Origin: Cylindrobasidium torrendii FP15055 ss-10
Lineage: Eukaryota > Basidiomycota > Agaricomycetes > Agaricales > Physalacriaceae
Length of the DNA: 39,516 nucleotides
Assembly (NCBI GenBank): GCA_000934385.1
Contig: KN880654.1
Span: forward strand, 1 to 39,516
Direction: 5' to 3'
Positions 1 through 8,998 of the stretch are shown piece by piece. Below the pieces are notes generated by a model. It was not told where the DNA came from and did no database searches. It saw only the letters and a list, made by a program, of their open reading frames with translations. The first letter of the stretch is position 1. Each line of letters starts with the position of its first letter. Position numbers and translations under genes: made by a program.

Positions 1-30
1 CAAGAGGGGCGTGATCGGCCGATAACGCAC
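1..30 (+). repeat. Left arm of a ~694-bp inverted repeat
   Basis: The reverse complement of bases 1-30 matches 665-694 at 28 of 30 positions, counted by eye. The core ATCGGCCGAT is itself palindromic. The arm starts at the window edge, so it may continue upstream. Terminal inverted repeats around a 634-bp body without an ORF would fit a MITE-like non-autonomous DNA element. The target-site duplication cannot be seen here, so this is inference. Confidence 0.6.
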
Positions 31-664
31 AGGTGATGGCTTGCGAAATAATGATTGTATCTAATCTTGCCGAGCGGCCGATAGCCTCCGGCCGCGTTTG
101 CCGAGCTTTGCGTCCTTAGGATGTTAAAGTCGTTGTTAACTATAAAGTAAAGGAATTATTCTAAGTAAGGTGGAACAGAACTATAGGGAAGATAATTTAC
201 AGTATGTCGTGCATGCGGTGAGTCACCGTGCCCATCGTGAGTATCAGGATTCGAAGGTGCCCACACAATCATGTACATAATGTCGCGACTACACACAAGA
301 ATCCTCATTACCCGATCATTACCTCTAGCTCTCCACCAAGATGTATGATGGTAATGCCCCACAAAAGCTCTCTGACTTATTGAGGGCAGTTTGCAAGGTG
401 GCAGCGAAGATTGAAGGACTTGATACTAGCGCGGCGCTGATTGAAGCTTGGAGCTCGAAGGCATGACCCACCCAGCCCCTTGCATCAATTCGATGGTAAA
501 GAGGCCGATTACTGCTGGTTTATAGCTTGAAACGACGATAAACCTGAGATTTAGCAGAGTCGCGTTGAGTGCCGTGCTCGCGGCAATCAAGGACAGCCGA
601 GTTGCCGGACACGTGAATTACCCGATATATGGGGGGGTGGTCGACACCCTACCTGATGATCTCT

Positions 665-694
665 GTCCGTTATCGGCCGATCACGTCCCTCTTG
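665..694 (-). repeat. Right arm of the inverted repeat
   Basis: This is the partner of bases 1-30 in opposite orientation, with two mismatches. It lies about 170 bp upstream of the FAM210-like start codon, so any element bounded by the two arms would sit in or next to that promoter. Confidence 0.6.
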
Positions 695-866
695 GGGCTT
701 CCTCCTTCGGGAGCTATGATCGGTTCGGCGCGGAAAGAGGAAGCATCATCAGTTCGGCATAGACCTCATCAGACTTTGACTACCACTACGGACCGGCACT
801 ACAAAAAGCTAGCAGGACAGCAGGACACAACACAACAGCAGGAAAAAAACGTACTCTTTGATCCAG

Positions 867-1589
867 ATGTCGCGCCGACTACTGCGTCTGCCGTTTATGC
901 GCGTCTTTGGACGCGCTGCAGCACCTGTACTCCCTCTCACCCGGCCTCTCACAAACACTGCGCGCGCGCCCCCACTCCGGCTATTCTCCACATCCCCCCG
1001 CCTACGGTCTTCATCACCAAATTCACACTCGCATTCTCGCTCAAGATCAGACGGCGACCCCAGTTCAGACCTCCCCCCAAACGCGTCGCTGTCCACCCGT
1101 CTCAAACACCTGATCAAATCATACGGCTGGTACGCGCTGGGCGTCTACATTGCGCTCTCCACGATTGACTTTGGCGTTGCGTTCGCGCTGATTAATGTCG
1201 TCGGTGCAGAGCACGTCGCCAAACTTGCAGCATCAGCCAAACACGCCGTCGCGCCGCTTTTTGCGCTGGCGCATCCGCTCATGGCAGCTGTTGGACTGGG
1301 TGGATCTGATGGCGTAGGAGGTGGCCGGCCTGCGGAACCGGGCACAGAAGAGATTGAGCGCGCGGGCAACGAAGGCCTATACGCTATGCTCCTGCTTGCA
1401 TATACCGTCCACAAGACACTCTTCCTGCCTATCAGAGTCGGCTTGACGGCAGCGGTCACGCCTAGGCTTGTACGGTGGCTGAGGACCCGAGGGTGGGCAG
1501 GCAGAGAGGGCACGAAGAGGGCTGCAGGTGAAGTTAGGGAAGCAGCGAGAGATGTTAGGGAGAGAATTAGAACTAGGGGGAGGGAGTAG
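867..1589 (+). CDS. Mitochondrial FAM210-like protein (DUF1279 domain)
   Basis: This single-exon gene encodes 240 residues. The N-terminus (about residues 1-50) is rich in Arg, Ser and Ala without acidic residues, and contains RLFSTSPR, a typical mitochondrial presequence with cleavage site. Residues ~75-120 (LKHLIKSYGWYALGVYIALS, then a hydrophobic helix with FGVAFALINVVG) match the DUF1279 domain of FAM210A/B, an inner-membrane family linked in animals and fungi to mitochondrial protein homeostasis. A second hydrophobic stretch (LYAMLLLAYTVHKTLFLPIR) and an Arg-rich C-terminal helix follow. The ATG at 867 was chosen because the frame upstream offers only a TTG. The gene is in tandem with the downstream GPATCH1-like gene. 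Family assignment is good; the molecular function in fungi is not established from sequence. Confidence 0.85.
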   Translation: MSRRLLRLPFMRVFGRAAAPVLPLTRPLTNTARAPPLRLFSTSPRLRSSSPNSHSHSRSRSDGDPSSDLPPNASLSTRLKHLIKSYGWYALGVYIALSTIDFGVAFALINVVGAEHVAKLAASAKHAVAPLFALAHPLMAAVGLGGSDGVGGGRPAEPGTEEIERAGNEGLYAMLLLAYTVHKTLFLPIRVGLTAAVTPRLVRWLRTRGWAGREGTKRAAGEVREAARDVRERIRTRGRE

Positions 1590-2097
1590 TGTCCAATAGA
1601 GGGAGTCGGAAGTCTGTTCGCAGTGCAACGGGGTTTTTATTATAATTATAACGACATCTTTATTAATCCCCCTTCAATTCGATTGTAATCTTCCCCGTGT
1701 ACACATCCCTTCTCACAGTGGTATAAACTAGTCGCCCTGTCTTGCACAACTGGGTGCCATCCAGAGCCCGGTCTGGATCCCGTGGTCTTCACAAATATTG
1801 ATTTACCTTTTCCATTAATTGGAGCAGTTCCTCTGAGAAATGGTCAAATCAAGGTGGTGGAGAGCAAAACTGCGAGAATATGATGAGCGTTTGAAGCCAC
1901 GCATGGCATGCCGACTGCCGATCATGTTCTATCCTTGACCACACCCATCCACTACCACATCATATTCATCAAGACCAGGCGAGGCTCTGTGAGCCACCAT
2001 AGACTGTTATAGATAGACAGCCTAATGCCCGCGCTGGTATCGTTCAGCACCGACCAGTCGCCATTGATACATCGACTCGTAAATTCAAGTTGACGCC
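1590..2097. other. Intergenic region, FAM210-like 3' end to GPATCH1-like 5' end
   Basis: These 508 bp contain a T/A-rich stretch just after the stop codon (about 1632-1665) that suits 3'-end formation, followed by the upstream region of the next gene. I see no ORF with coding character, no tRNA fold and no repeat. Confidence 0.5.
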
Positions 2098-5000
2098 ATG
2101 AATACTGGACGGCTTAAAAGAAAGTTGGATAATCTCGGAGTTGATACCCACAGTAGAAAAGCGAACGAGAGTTTCTGCCTGGTACGTTTACCGTTATACA
2201 TCCTCCCTGCCTGTATCTCCCAAAGCAGTTTTGTAACAACCGTCTTGGCTTACGTCCTTGGGCTCTACATGTTCATTATTTTTCCTTGTCTCTCTATGCG
2301 CCATGCTATGTCATGCTAATAAAAACCGCACAGGTGGGCACACCTCTCCCTCCACTCGAGAAATCAAAGGACACTGGCGAATTCGTGCCATTATGGAAGC
2401 AAGATGTTCGCGACGAGCAGGGCCGCAGAAGGCTGCATGGTGCATTTACTGGCGGTTTCAGTGCTGGGTACTACAATACCGTAGGATCTAAAGAAGGTAC
2501 GTTCCCGTCCTTTATCTTCATCCCCCCCCCCGGACCGTGCCAAACCAGTGTGCGCGCCATCCGCGAGACGTCAAAGTGCTATAAGGCTCGACACTGATCT
2601 ATTCTGTTATAGGATGGACGCCCTCAACCTTCGTCTCGTCGCGAAATGACCGCGCCAAGGCGCAGGCAGCGCGTCCGGAGGACTACATGGATGCCGAAGA
2701 CATGCAAGATATCAGAGAAGGGCGCAGTGTCGTAGACAACACAGACGAAATGCAGTTTGGGTCAAACATTATGCAAAGTACAGGTCAGGATGATGAGTAC
2801 GTTTGCCTTTCTACAACCTTTGGACCGTCATTGACACAATGATTCGCCTAGGAGTCTAGCGAGTGTCCTACGCGCCACGACCCTGCCTGCAGCACAGGAT
2901 TCCGCTGGAGCACGCATTCTGAAGAAAATGGGTTGGAAACTGGGTCAAGGGATTGGACCGCGTGTAACCCTTCGGCAACGAAAACTTCAGGACAAACAGG
3001 CGTTCGTATCTGGTCGTGTGGCTGCCGGGGACCTTCTGACTGGGGAAGATGATTCGGTGGATGATGAAGCTGCCAAACACAAGTATCCACCGAGGGATAC
3101 GCCTGTAGTTGTGTTCAGACGAAAAGAGAATGCACATGGGGTTGGATATCTTCCGGGAACGCGTTTAGACGAGGAAGGTCGCAAACAAGGGAACGCCCCC
3201 AAAGGCCCGACAATTTCAGGTGAGTTATCGTTTACTTTCAGCCACGGCCGGATCTTGGCCATTACATTTCTCCCTCTCTCCTTGGAACATGAGCTGAAGT
3301 GCGCTTTTCACAGCTGGATTCGGGCTGGGTGCAGTCAACGAGGCAGACGATGATGATGTCGACATCTACGACTCCGGCGGGATGAAGACTTCCGGGAATC
3401 GCGTCGCATACGAGTTCGGCGAAGAAGAAAAGGTCGTGCTTGGTCCTGGACAAATACAGGTTAGTAACTTCCATTATCATCATGGTCCATGTTCCCTACT
3501 CAGTTCAAGAGCAGCCCCCACGTTAAGGGTGGCAATGCGCAAGGCCCCACGCAACAAAGGATCTTCAACGACGGAAAACCGATTGTAGCTGGTTTTGTGC
3601 CCTCAGATAGGCCTGCGCTGGACGAGCGCTGGTTTCCTTTGCCCGAGGTGCCGCAAGGCTGGACGCCAGACCCCAAGCGCGTATGGGCTTCTTCCGCTAC
3701 CAAGGAGAATGTGCAGGCGACTGGAGTGGGGCTAAAAGATGTAGCACCTTCTGGGATGAGCCATGCAGAGTGGAAGAGGACGCAGAAGTCGGCTGATGAG
3801 GTATGCTCGCTTTGCTTCGGGTACGCTGCAATGTTAGCTCACGGACATGGTAGAGAGGTGCATTACTCGGCGAGACACCTCTACCTGCAGCGAAACGCTC
3901 TGTGTTCGACTTTCTGTCAAGCAAAGACCGGGAAAGGATACAGAAGGTGGCGAAGGATGGTGTCGCGCGCCCCGCTGCGGTCGGAGAGACTCCCGCACAT
4001 GCGCCAGCGCCGGAACTCCCACCGTCTATGGGTCTACCTGGAAGTTATACGATCCCCCGACTGGAGTCGCATGTTGCCAGTGCGGCACTCCGCGGATTCC
4101 AGCCGTTCACATCCAACCCGGATAAGCAAGCGCGGTACACAGCGTATCTGAAAAACCAAGTTGACCCAGATGAGTCCCCACTTCTCGTTGGACGGATGGT
4201 GACAGAGGCGATGAGGAAAGAGATGGAGGAATTCGTCAAGTCGGCGGAGATATTCAAGCCGATGAGTGTTGCGATGGCGGGGCGGTTTACGACTGCACGG
4301 GTAGTTGAGAATGGGCCGAAGATCTTTGAGGGGTTGCATCAGCCGTCTGCAGAAGAAATACAAGCCAAAGAAGATGAGGAGCAGCAAAAGAAAGTGGGAG
4401 AGGAGAAAGAGCTGAGTCCTAAAGCACACGCGGCGAAGGTGGGCATGTTTGGCATGTTGACAAGAGAGAAGAGTGTGTGGCTGCCGGCGAAGTTATTGTG
4501 CAAGAGGTTTGGGGTCAAGCCACCGAACCCAGAGGCAGAGGAGGATACGCGACCGCCTGGGACCGGTGCGGACAAGTATGAGGCAGATGTTGATGACAGT
4601 GTCGATACCGGGAATGGTGGGGCTACAGATCCATACGCATCCTTCTTCCCTCCTGCTGGCTCAACTACAGCGAACGATGGGCCGGGAAAACGAGATCTGG
4701 GCAATGTCGGCCTTGGAGAGGACGAGAGGCAGGGCGCAGATACGTTGACCTACGAAAAACCGTCGATGGACGTGTTCAAGGCCATCTTTGCCAGCGACGA
4801 CGAGGACAGTGACGATGAGAGCGACATGGACTCCAAGGAGGGTATTCCTGGACCACAGGACAACGAAAAGGCAGTGATTGCCCCGAAGCAGACGCCAATA
4901 TCGAAGCCGGTGTTCCCTAGCGATGGGCCTGTAGACGTGAAAACTTTCAAGCCAACGTTCATTCCGAGGGGAGAAAAAGACGACGGTGTAGAGAAAAAGA

Positions 5001-5302
5001 GAGACAAGAAGAGGAAGCGGGATTTGGAGAAGACGCTGGTTTCCTTTGGTGATGAGGAAGAGGGCGGTGAAGGGTTGTCGGTACAACCGATGAAGAAGAG
5101 GCGGAAGAACAAGAGTGACAAGAAATCGAGATCTAGAGGTGCGGACGAGGATAGTACAGATATATGGGTGGAAAAGCCGCCACCAGATGTCGTTGTAAAG
5201 GATATGGCGACGCAGCCTTCGGCGTCGGCAGAGACGGTGGGCCCATTGGCGAAGGAAGGTGGCATCAGGAAAGGGAGAATGCGAGCTGTGGATTACATGT
5301 AG
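2098..5302 (+). CDS. GPATCH1: GPATCH1-like G-patch splicing protein
   Basis: Seven exons (2098-2181, 2334-2496, 2613-2796, 2852-3219, 3314-3459, 3504-3800, 3854-5302) join in frame to 896 residues. The N-terminus carries the DUF1604-type signature of GPATCH1 ([19 protein letters not shown], then [20 protein letters not shown]). A G-patch follows at ~160-205 ([16 protein letters not shown]). Further family landmarks are [16 protein letters not shown] and [20 protein letters not shown]. The C-terminal third is low-complexity, acidic then Lys/Arg-rich ([13 protein letters not shown]), probably nuclear-localising. GPATCH1 is a spliceosome-associated protein; G-patches activate DEAH helicases. The acceptor of intron 6 is set at 3853: only this keeps the frame and gives LLGETPLP before the RSVFDF motif, whereas the CAG at 3888-3890 would break it. 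Family identity is confident. Confidence 0.92.
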
Positions 5303-5739
5303 TGTGTTGTGTATGCACCCATTGGGTGTAATTAATGTTGTTGAAATCCCCGCTTCAGCGCTCAGTGGTGATTGACTAGCATTTAGTTTTAACTCATGCC
5401 TTTCCCTTGACCCCGGTTGGTGTGTTTCATTCGTGCCGTACGAAGCATAAAGCGGGAAGGAGGCAACTGCCGTAGCAGACCTATCGCACTTATGTATGGC
5501 AATTCCACACTACTCTGAGGGGAAAATACACTTGTAGACACCGGGCACGACCAGATTGAAATTTCAATGGCATTTGTGACTTGTCGTGTCGTGCCTCGAT
5601 CTGCCTCGATCACACGTGACCGTGAGAGTGGTGACGCAGGGTCTAGATTGCCGACAAGCCTCGACAACCCCGCTGCCCATTTCTGAACTACCACCACCAC
5701 ATTCACATCCATCGATTTTGTATATTCCCGCAGAAACCA
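5303..5739. other. Intergenic region, GPATCH1-like 3' to RPEL gene 5'
   Basis: These 437 bp hold the 3' UTR of the G-patch gene and the promoter of the RPEL gene. An antisense open frame (5389-5910) has no recognisable domain and overlaps the RPEL 5' exon and intron, so I treat it as chance. A CACGTG lies near 5613. No repeat or RNA gene was seen. Confidence 0.45.
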
Positions 5740-6431
5740 ATGTGTAGGGCGTTCTCTCACCTCTTTGGCTGGCGTTTCCCCATCTACCACTGCATATTCT
5801 ATTGGATTGTCACGATTATCACTTATCACAGCGCCTCCCCTCGCACCGCTATCCCATACGCCAAAGCCATTGAATCCTGTTTTGATGCTTATACGCTTCT
5901 CTAGCGGCACCTACCCCACCTCAGCCTGTGCGCCGTACGACGCTCGACGCCGACGCAGTGGAGAAACTGGAGAAGCGCTTGACGGAGCGCCCGGCGAAGG
6001 AGGAGCTCATTGAGAAGAACATCCTGAAAGGTGTGCCATACTCCCGGTCTCCATCCTGTCGCCGATTCCACATCATCCGCGCATTGCTGAATGTATGGTC
6101 CCAGATGACAAGGGTATTGCCCCTTCGCTTGTGGCAGCCAAGGAGGCACTCCAGCGCTCCCAGCTTGAGGTAGGCTATTTCTCTATGCTCCAACTCGTAT
6201 GCGCTTGCCTCCAACCTTCTTGAAACCATAATGTATGGTCTTCCGGCTACATTCCGTGGATAGCTGATTGCACCGGCAGGACAAACTGGATCAGGCGCTG
6301 CAGCATCGTCCAAAGCCCGAGGAACTCGTCAAGGACGGTATCCTCTACGGTACGTCCATCTAGTCCTTGCAGGTCGGGCCGAAATTATACTCATGGTAAT
6401 TATAGAAAGCGAAGCGCCCACCGCTGCCTAA
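5740..6431 (+). CDS. Small RPEL-repeat protein
   Basis: Proposed exons are 5740-5743, 5905-6030, 6105-6169, 6280-6349 and 6406-6431, giving 96 residues. Two RPEL motifs are clear: VEKLEKRLTERPAKEELIEK and KLDQALQHRPKPEELVKDGI. Each keeps the Leu-x3-Leu-x2-Arg-Pro-x3-Glu-Leu spacing of the actin-binding RPEL family (MRTF, Phactr). Fungal members are tiny proteins made of little else. A spacer (APSLVAAKEALQRSQLE) separates them and the tail is very short. The 3' exons are firm. The first exon is inferred: a 4-nt exon (ATGT) with a GTAGGG donor is the arrangement that gives the natural start MSAPTPPQPVRRTTLD and correct phase, but its 161-nt intron is longer than usual here. Actin binding is family knowledge; the role in fungi is unknown. 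Confidence 0.8.
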
Positions 6432-6744
6432 AGAACATATGTATATAACATTTACAATACGGAACATGGACATTAAGAAGGAGCTGTACCAACAATGAAT
6501 TTGAATATTTGACGTACGTCGGAGTGTGCGTATGATGTTGTACATTGCTATGGCTCGTCTTGGAGAAGATTGGCGGCGACAGCTGGGACTCCTGACCAGC
6601 GTCAGCATCCAACAAGTTACAAGTACTCTTAATTACATCGTTTCGATCAGCCTTGCTTTCAACATCTATCTTTCATCACGCCCGAGCATACATTAGCTCT
6701 CGCACACCATCGTCTCTCTAAGCTTCGATCCAATTCCAGCTGCA
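6432..6744. other. Intergenic region, RPEL gene to serine-rich gene
   Basis: These 313 bp serve as 3' UTR and promoter. The last 120 bp before the ATG are pyrimidine-rich (repeated CATC, CTC), a common feature just upstream of fungal start sites. No ORF or RNA gene is supported. Confidence 0.4.
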
Positions 6745-7335
6745 ATGGCTCTCCACCTCACGCTCTCGCACTCGCCGCTTCTCGCTCACTCGCCGTTTCT
6801 CTCGTCATCGCCGACCCAAGACTCCGACCTTGTATCTGTTTTCCTCAACCGCCCGCCCAAACTGTCTGGTTCCACGGCCGCCACTCAGTCTCCCAGCTCT
6901 AGATCCGCACCTTACACATCGCCACTCTTACTAGCCAACCAAGAAAAGCGACTTCCACCCATCCCGCAGTCGTCTTCCTCGTCCGGCTCATCTGGATCCA
7001 GCTCAAGTTCTCAGTCGTTCACGTCCAGCGACAGCGATTCTTCGCGGTCTAGCTCGTCGATAGGGTCATACTCGAAACCGACCAGTGGCCGCGCCTCTGA
7101 TGACCTCGCTGCCCTCTTTGCACTCCTCAAACGCGCCAACGCCGACGTCCAAACCGACATCACGCGTGTGAAGCAGAGCATCGGCGAAGCTCGTGTTCTC
7201 GTCAAGTCCTGTGCGCAACAGCTCGTCGATTCGCAAACGCGGCGCAGTAGAGAGGTTTCGGGAAGGGCGAATGGGAAACCGAGGCCAATATCTGGGACGA
7301 AAGAGCTTGGACATGATTTTTGGTTGAACATGTAG
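6745..7335 (+). CDS. Serine-rich protein of unknown function
   Basis: An uninterrupted 196-codon frame with an ATG in good context (GCAATGGCT) and strong preference for C-ending codons suggests a real, intron-free gene. I do not recognise the family. Residues ~1-75 are rich in Ser, Pro and Leu. Residues ~80-110 are almost pure Ser with Gly and Asp (SSSSSGSSGSSSSSQSF). Residues ~118-170 look like an amphipathic helix or coiled coil (LAALFALLKRANADVQTDIT, then VKQSIGEARVLVKSC). The C-terminus is basic and ends GHDFWLNM. The protein has no signal peptide or membrane segment. Such a layout fits a disordered phosphorylated region plus a short oligomerising helix, but that is inference. The gene is convergent with the reductase gene, with stop codons 202 bp apart. 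Confidence 0.6.
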   Translation: MALHLTLSHSPLLAHSPFLSSSPTQDSDLVSVFLNRPPKLSGSTAATQSPSSRSAPYTSPLLLANQEKRLPPIPQSSSSSGSSGSSSSSQSFTSSDSDSSRSSSSIGSYSKPTSGRASDDLAALFALLKRANADVQTDITRVKQSIGEARVLVKSCAQQLVDSQTRRSREVSGRANGKPRPISGTKELGHDFWLNM

Positions 7336-7537
7336 ATGTTGTCGGACGAACGTCCATCTTCAACATTGCGAACTATTACACTGCTAAACCGTCCTATATT
7401 ACACCAAATTACACATTCTCCCATTTGAACGCACCAATAAGGATGTGAAATGCAATAGTCGCGTCCCATGAGTGACTCCAAGCAGGAGCTGTTCATTGAT
7501 GAATCAATAATGTACATGGATTCTGATACCGTCACCC

Positions 7538-8451
7538 CTACAGCAAAAAGGGAATCACAATCTTTCTCTCCTTGGGGAACTTGTCTCCAAACTTCTCTCT
7601 GTACCACTGCTGCCCCGTCCAGGCTCTCGGGAACATCAGCACCACCTCGTTGAAGAGAAATATCCAGGGCGGTGTGAGGGTAGGATAGAATTGGGTTGCA
7701 GGTGTAAAGACACCGACAGAGGCAAGTGAAGGCGGGATAGGAACACGCGACGCAGCCAGCGCAAAGCCCCACCATTCCACCCACTCGCAGAAGTAGTTTG
7801 GGAAGGATATGTAGCGGTACAGCCAGCCGTGCGGGATGGCATAATGCGGCTGTCGGCTAACTTGAGGCTGGGGGTCATTCTTCTCGGGGCTTCGGCGGAT
7901 GTCCATGAGGATGTTGTCGTGCTTGATGTTGAGTGCAAAACCCACGGCCCAAATCGACAGGCCTAGGACGAACCGCGTTGTTGAGACTGTGTCGAGGAAT
8001 GTGCGTGCAGTGTTTGATGATATGTAGGTACCCATAAGGTTGCCATTCATGATGTTGAAGACGATACCTGCAAGGCAGACGAGGATACTACTTTTTGACC
8101 GTGGTGGAGACGTTAGAGGCGATATGAGGGCGCGATTTGTGTAGTGGATGAGGTAGGCGCTGGCGAGGACTTGTTGGTGTAGGGATAGAGAACCGCCTCC
8201 GAGGGGTGAGGTGATGTAACTGTAAAGAAAACATAGAGGAGATACAATTTCCATTATTATCCAGGACTTTCGGCCTATGTGAGTTTAGTTTAAATTGGTT
8301 GAATACAAGGTGCAGCATGGTACACACCGTCCAGCATGATGTTGACGAGCGACGGACGCGAGAATCGGCCGAAGGGAGCCTTGTATTTGAACGTCACGAC
8401 GAAGAGGAGGCAGCTTCCAAGTGTGAACCACTTTCGTACAGCTTTGGCCAT
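7538..8451 (-). CDS. Steroid 5-alpha-reductase-family membrane enzyme
   Basis: Two exons on the minus strand (8451-8328, 8274-7538) give 286 residues, the usual size for SRD5A enzymes. Landmarks in order are APFGRFSRPS near the N-terminus, WIIMEIVSP with the family Glu (~residue 50), HYTNRALISP (~85-94), NIKHDNIL, IPHGWLYRYISFPNYFCEWV (Asn and Glu of the NADPH/substrate region), and the C-terminal end KIVIPFLL, nearly identical to mammalian enzymes (IIIPFLF). Several hydrophobic helices predict an ER membrane protein reducing a delta-4 steroid or polyprenol-like double bond with NADPH. The His-His pair before the conserved Trp-Tyr near the C-terminus of mammalian enzymes is Gly-Gln here (WTGQQWY). 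The true substrate is unknown. The gene is divergent from the ABCC transporter. Confidence 0.85.
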
Positions 8452-8998
8452 TTGAATGTGAGTGGATCATTGGTGTGAATGAGCAGAGTACCATTGTACA
8501 ATTCAAGAGGGGAGTCTGGAAGCGAGTTGACGACCATTATGGAGAAGAAATCTCGATGGCTTCCGCGGGCCCAACCGACAGTAGAGATGATGGTAGGAGG
8601 TACGTATGCGATATCATTTTCGATCGTTCCACTCTTCTACCACGACTGCCTCGTGCAAAGCACTATTTATGTAATCCGCCACCGCCTGCAGAACTTGAGA
8701 ATGGAATTTCCTGACGCGCTTGCAAGCTGCAAGGTCGGAAGCAAAGACACGCGCGCAATGTATCTATCTCACTCACGTGGCCGTGTCCAGTTTTCATGGC
8801 TGCCGGTTTGCACTTGCAGTTTATCAATAACTGCCGGACCCTGACTCTGACTCAGTCTGACGGGACGCGTGTATGCGAGACGCGTGGTGGACACGCAAGA
8901 GTCAAACATGGGCAAGTTCAACGATATATATATAGGCTGGTATCCAACTTTTGCATCTGCTATTCTGTTGCCTACCCGCTGCCTCTGCGCTGGAGCGT
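8452..8998. promoter_or_regulatory. Divergent intergenic region, reductase (-) and ABC transporter (+)
   Basis: This 547-bp region separates the two start codons. Visible sites are CACGTG near 8774-8779, an AP-1/Gcn4-like TGACTCA at 8848-8854 inside a short CTGACT repeat, and a TATA run at 8924-8934. No ORF with coding character is present. Yap-type bZIP factors that bind such sites control drug-efflux genes in yeasts; whether that holds here is inference. Confidence 0.5.
8924..8934 (+). promoter_or_regulatory. TATA box of the ABC transporter gene
   Basis: The run GATATATATATAGG lies about 65-75 bp upstream of the ATG at 8999. That is a normal distance for a fungal TATA element with a short leader. 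TATA-containing promoters usually mark regulated rather than constitutive genes. Confidence 0.5.

Larger units (their letters stand above)
1..866. other. Non-coding 5' region with an inverted repeat
   Basis: No convincing gene is visible. Short open frames on both strands (for example 565-762) lack family similarity and splice structure. The stretch holds the inverted repeat pair 1-30 / 665-694, listed separately. The last ~170 bp should contain the promoter of the FAM210-like gene. A CACGTG motif lies near 609-614. Confidence 0.6.

Noticed and set aside
629..1168. 179-codon plus-strand open frame overlapping the FAM210-like start
   Set aside because: It lies in a different frame over the mitochondrial presequence and promoter, has no domain, and the FAM210 frame clearly carries the DUF1279 motif.
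3860..3890. CAG at 3888-3890 as the GPATCH1 intron-6 acceptor
   Set aside because: It breaks the frame before the conserved RSVFDF motif. The TAG at 3852-3853 keeps frame and adds a plausible LLGETPLP segment.
5389..5910. 173-codon antisense frame between the GPATCH1-like and RPEL genes
   Set aside because: No family similarity or splice signals are seen, and it overlaps the proposed RPEL first exon and intron. Probably chance.
7011..7784. 257-codon minus-strand frame
   Set aside because: It runs antisense through the serine-rich gene and into the reductase in the wrong frame. Its length comes from the biased composition of the opposite strand.
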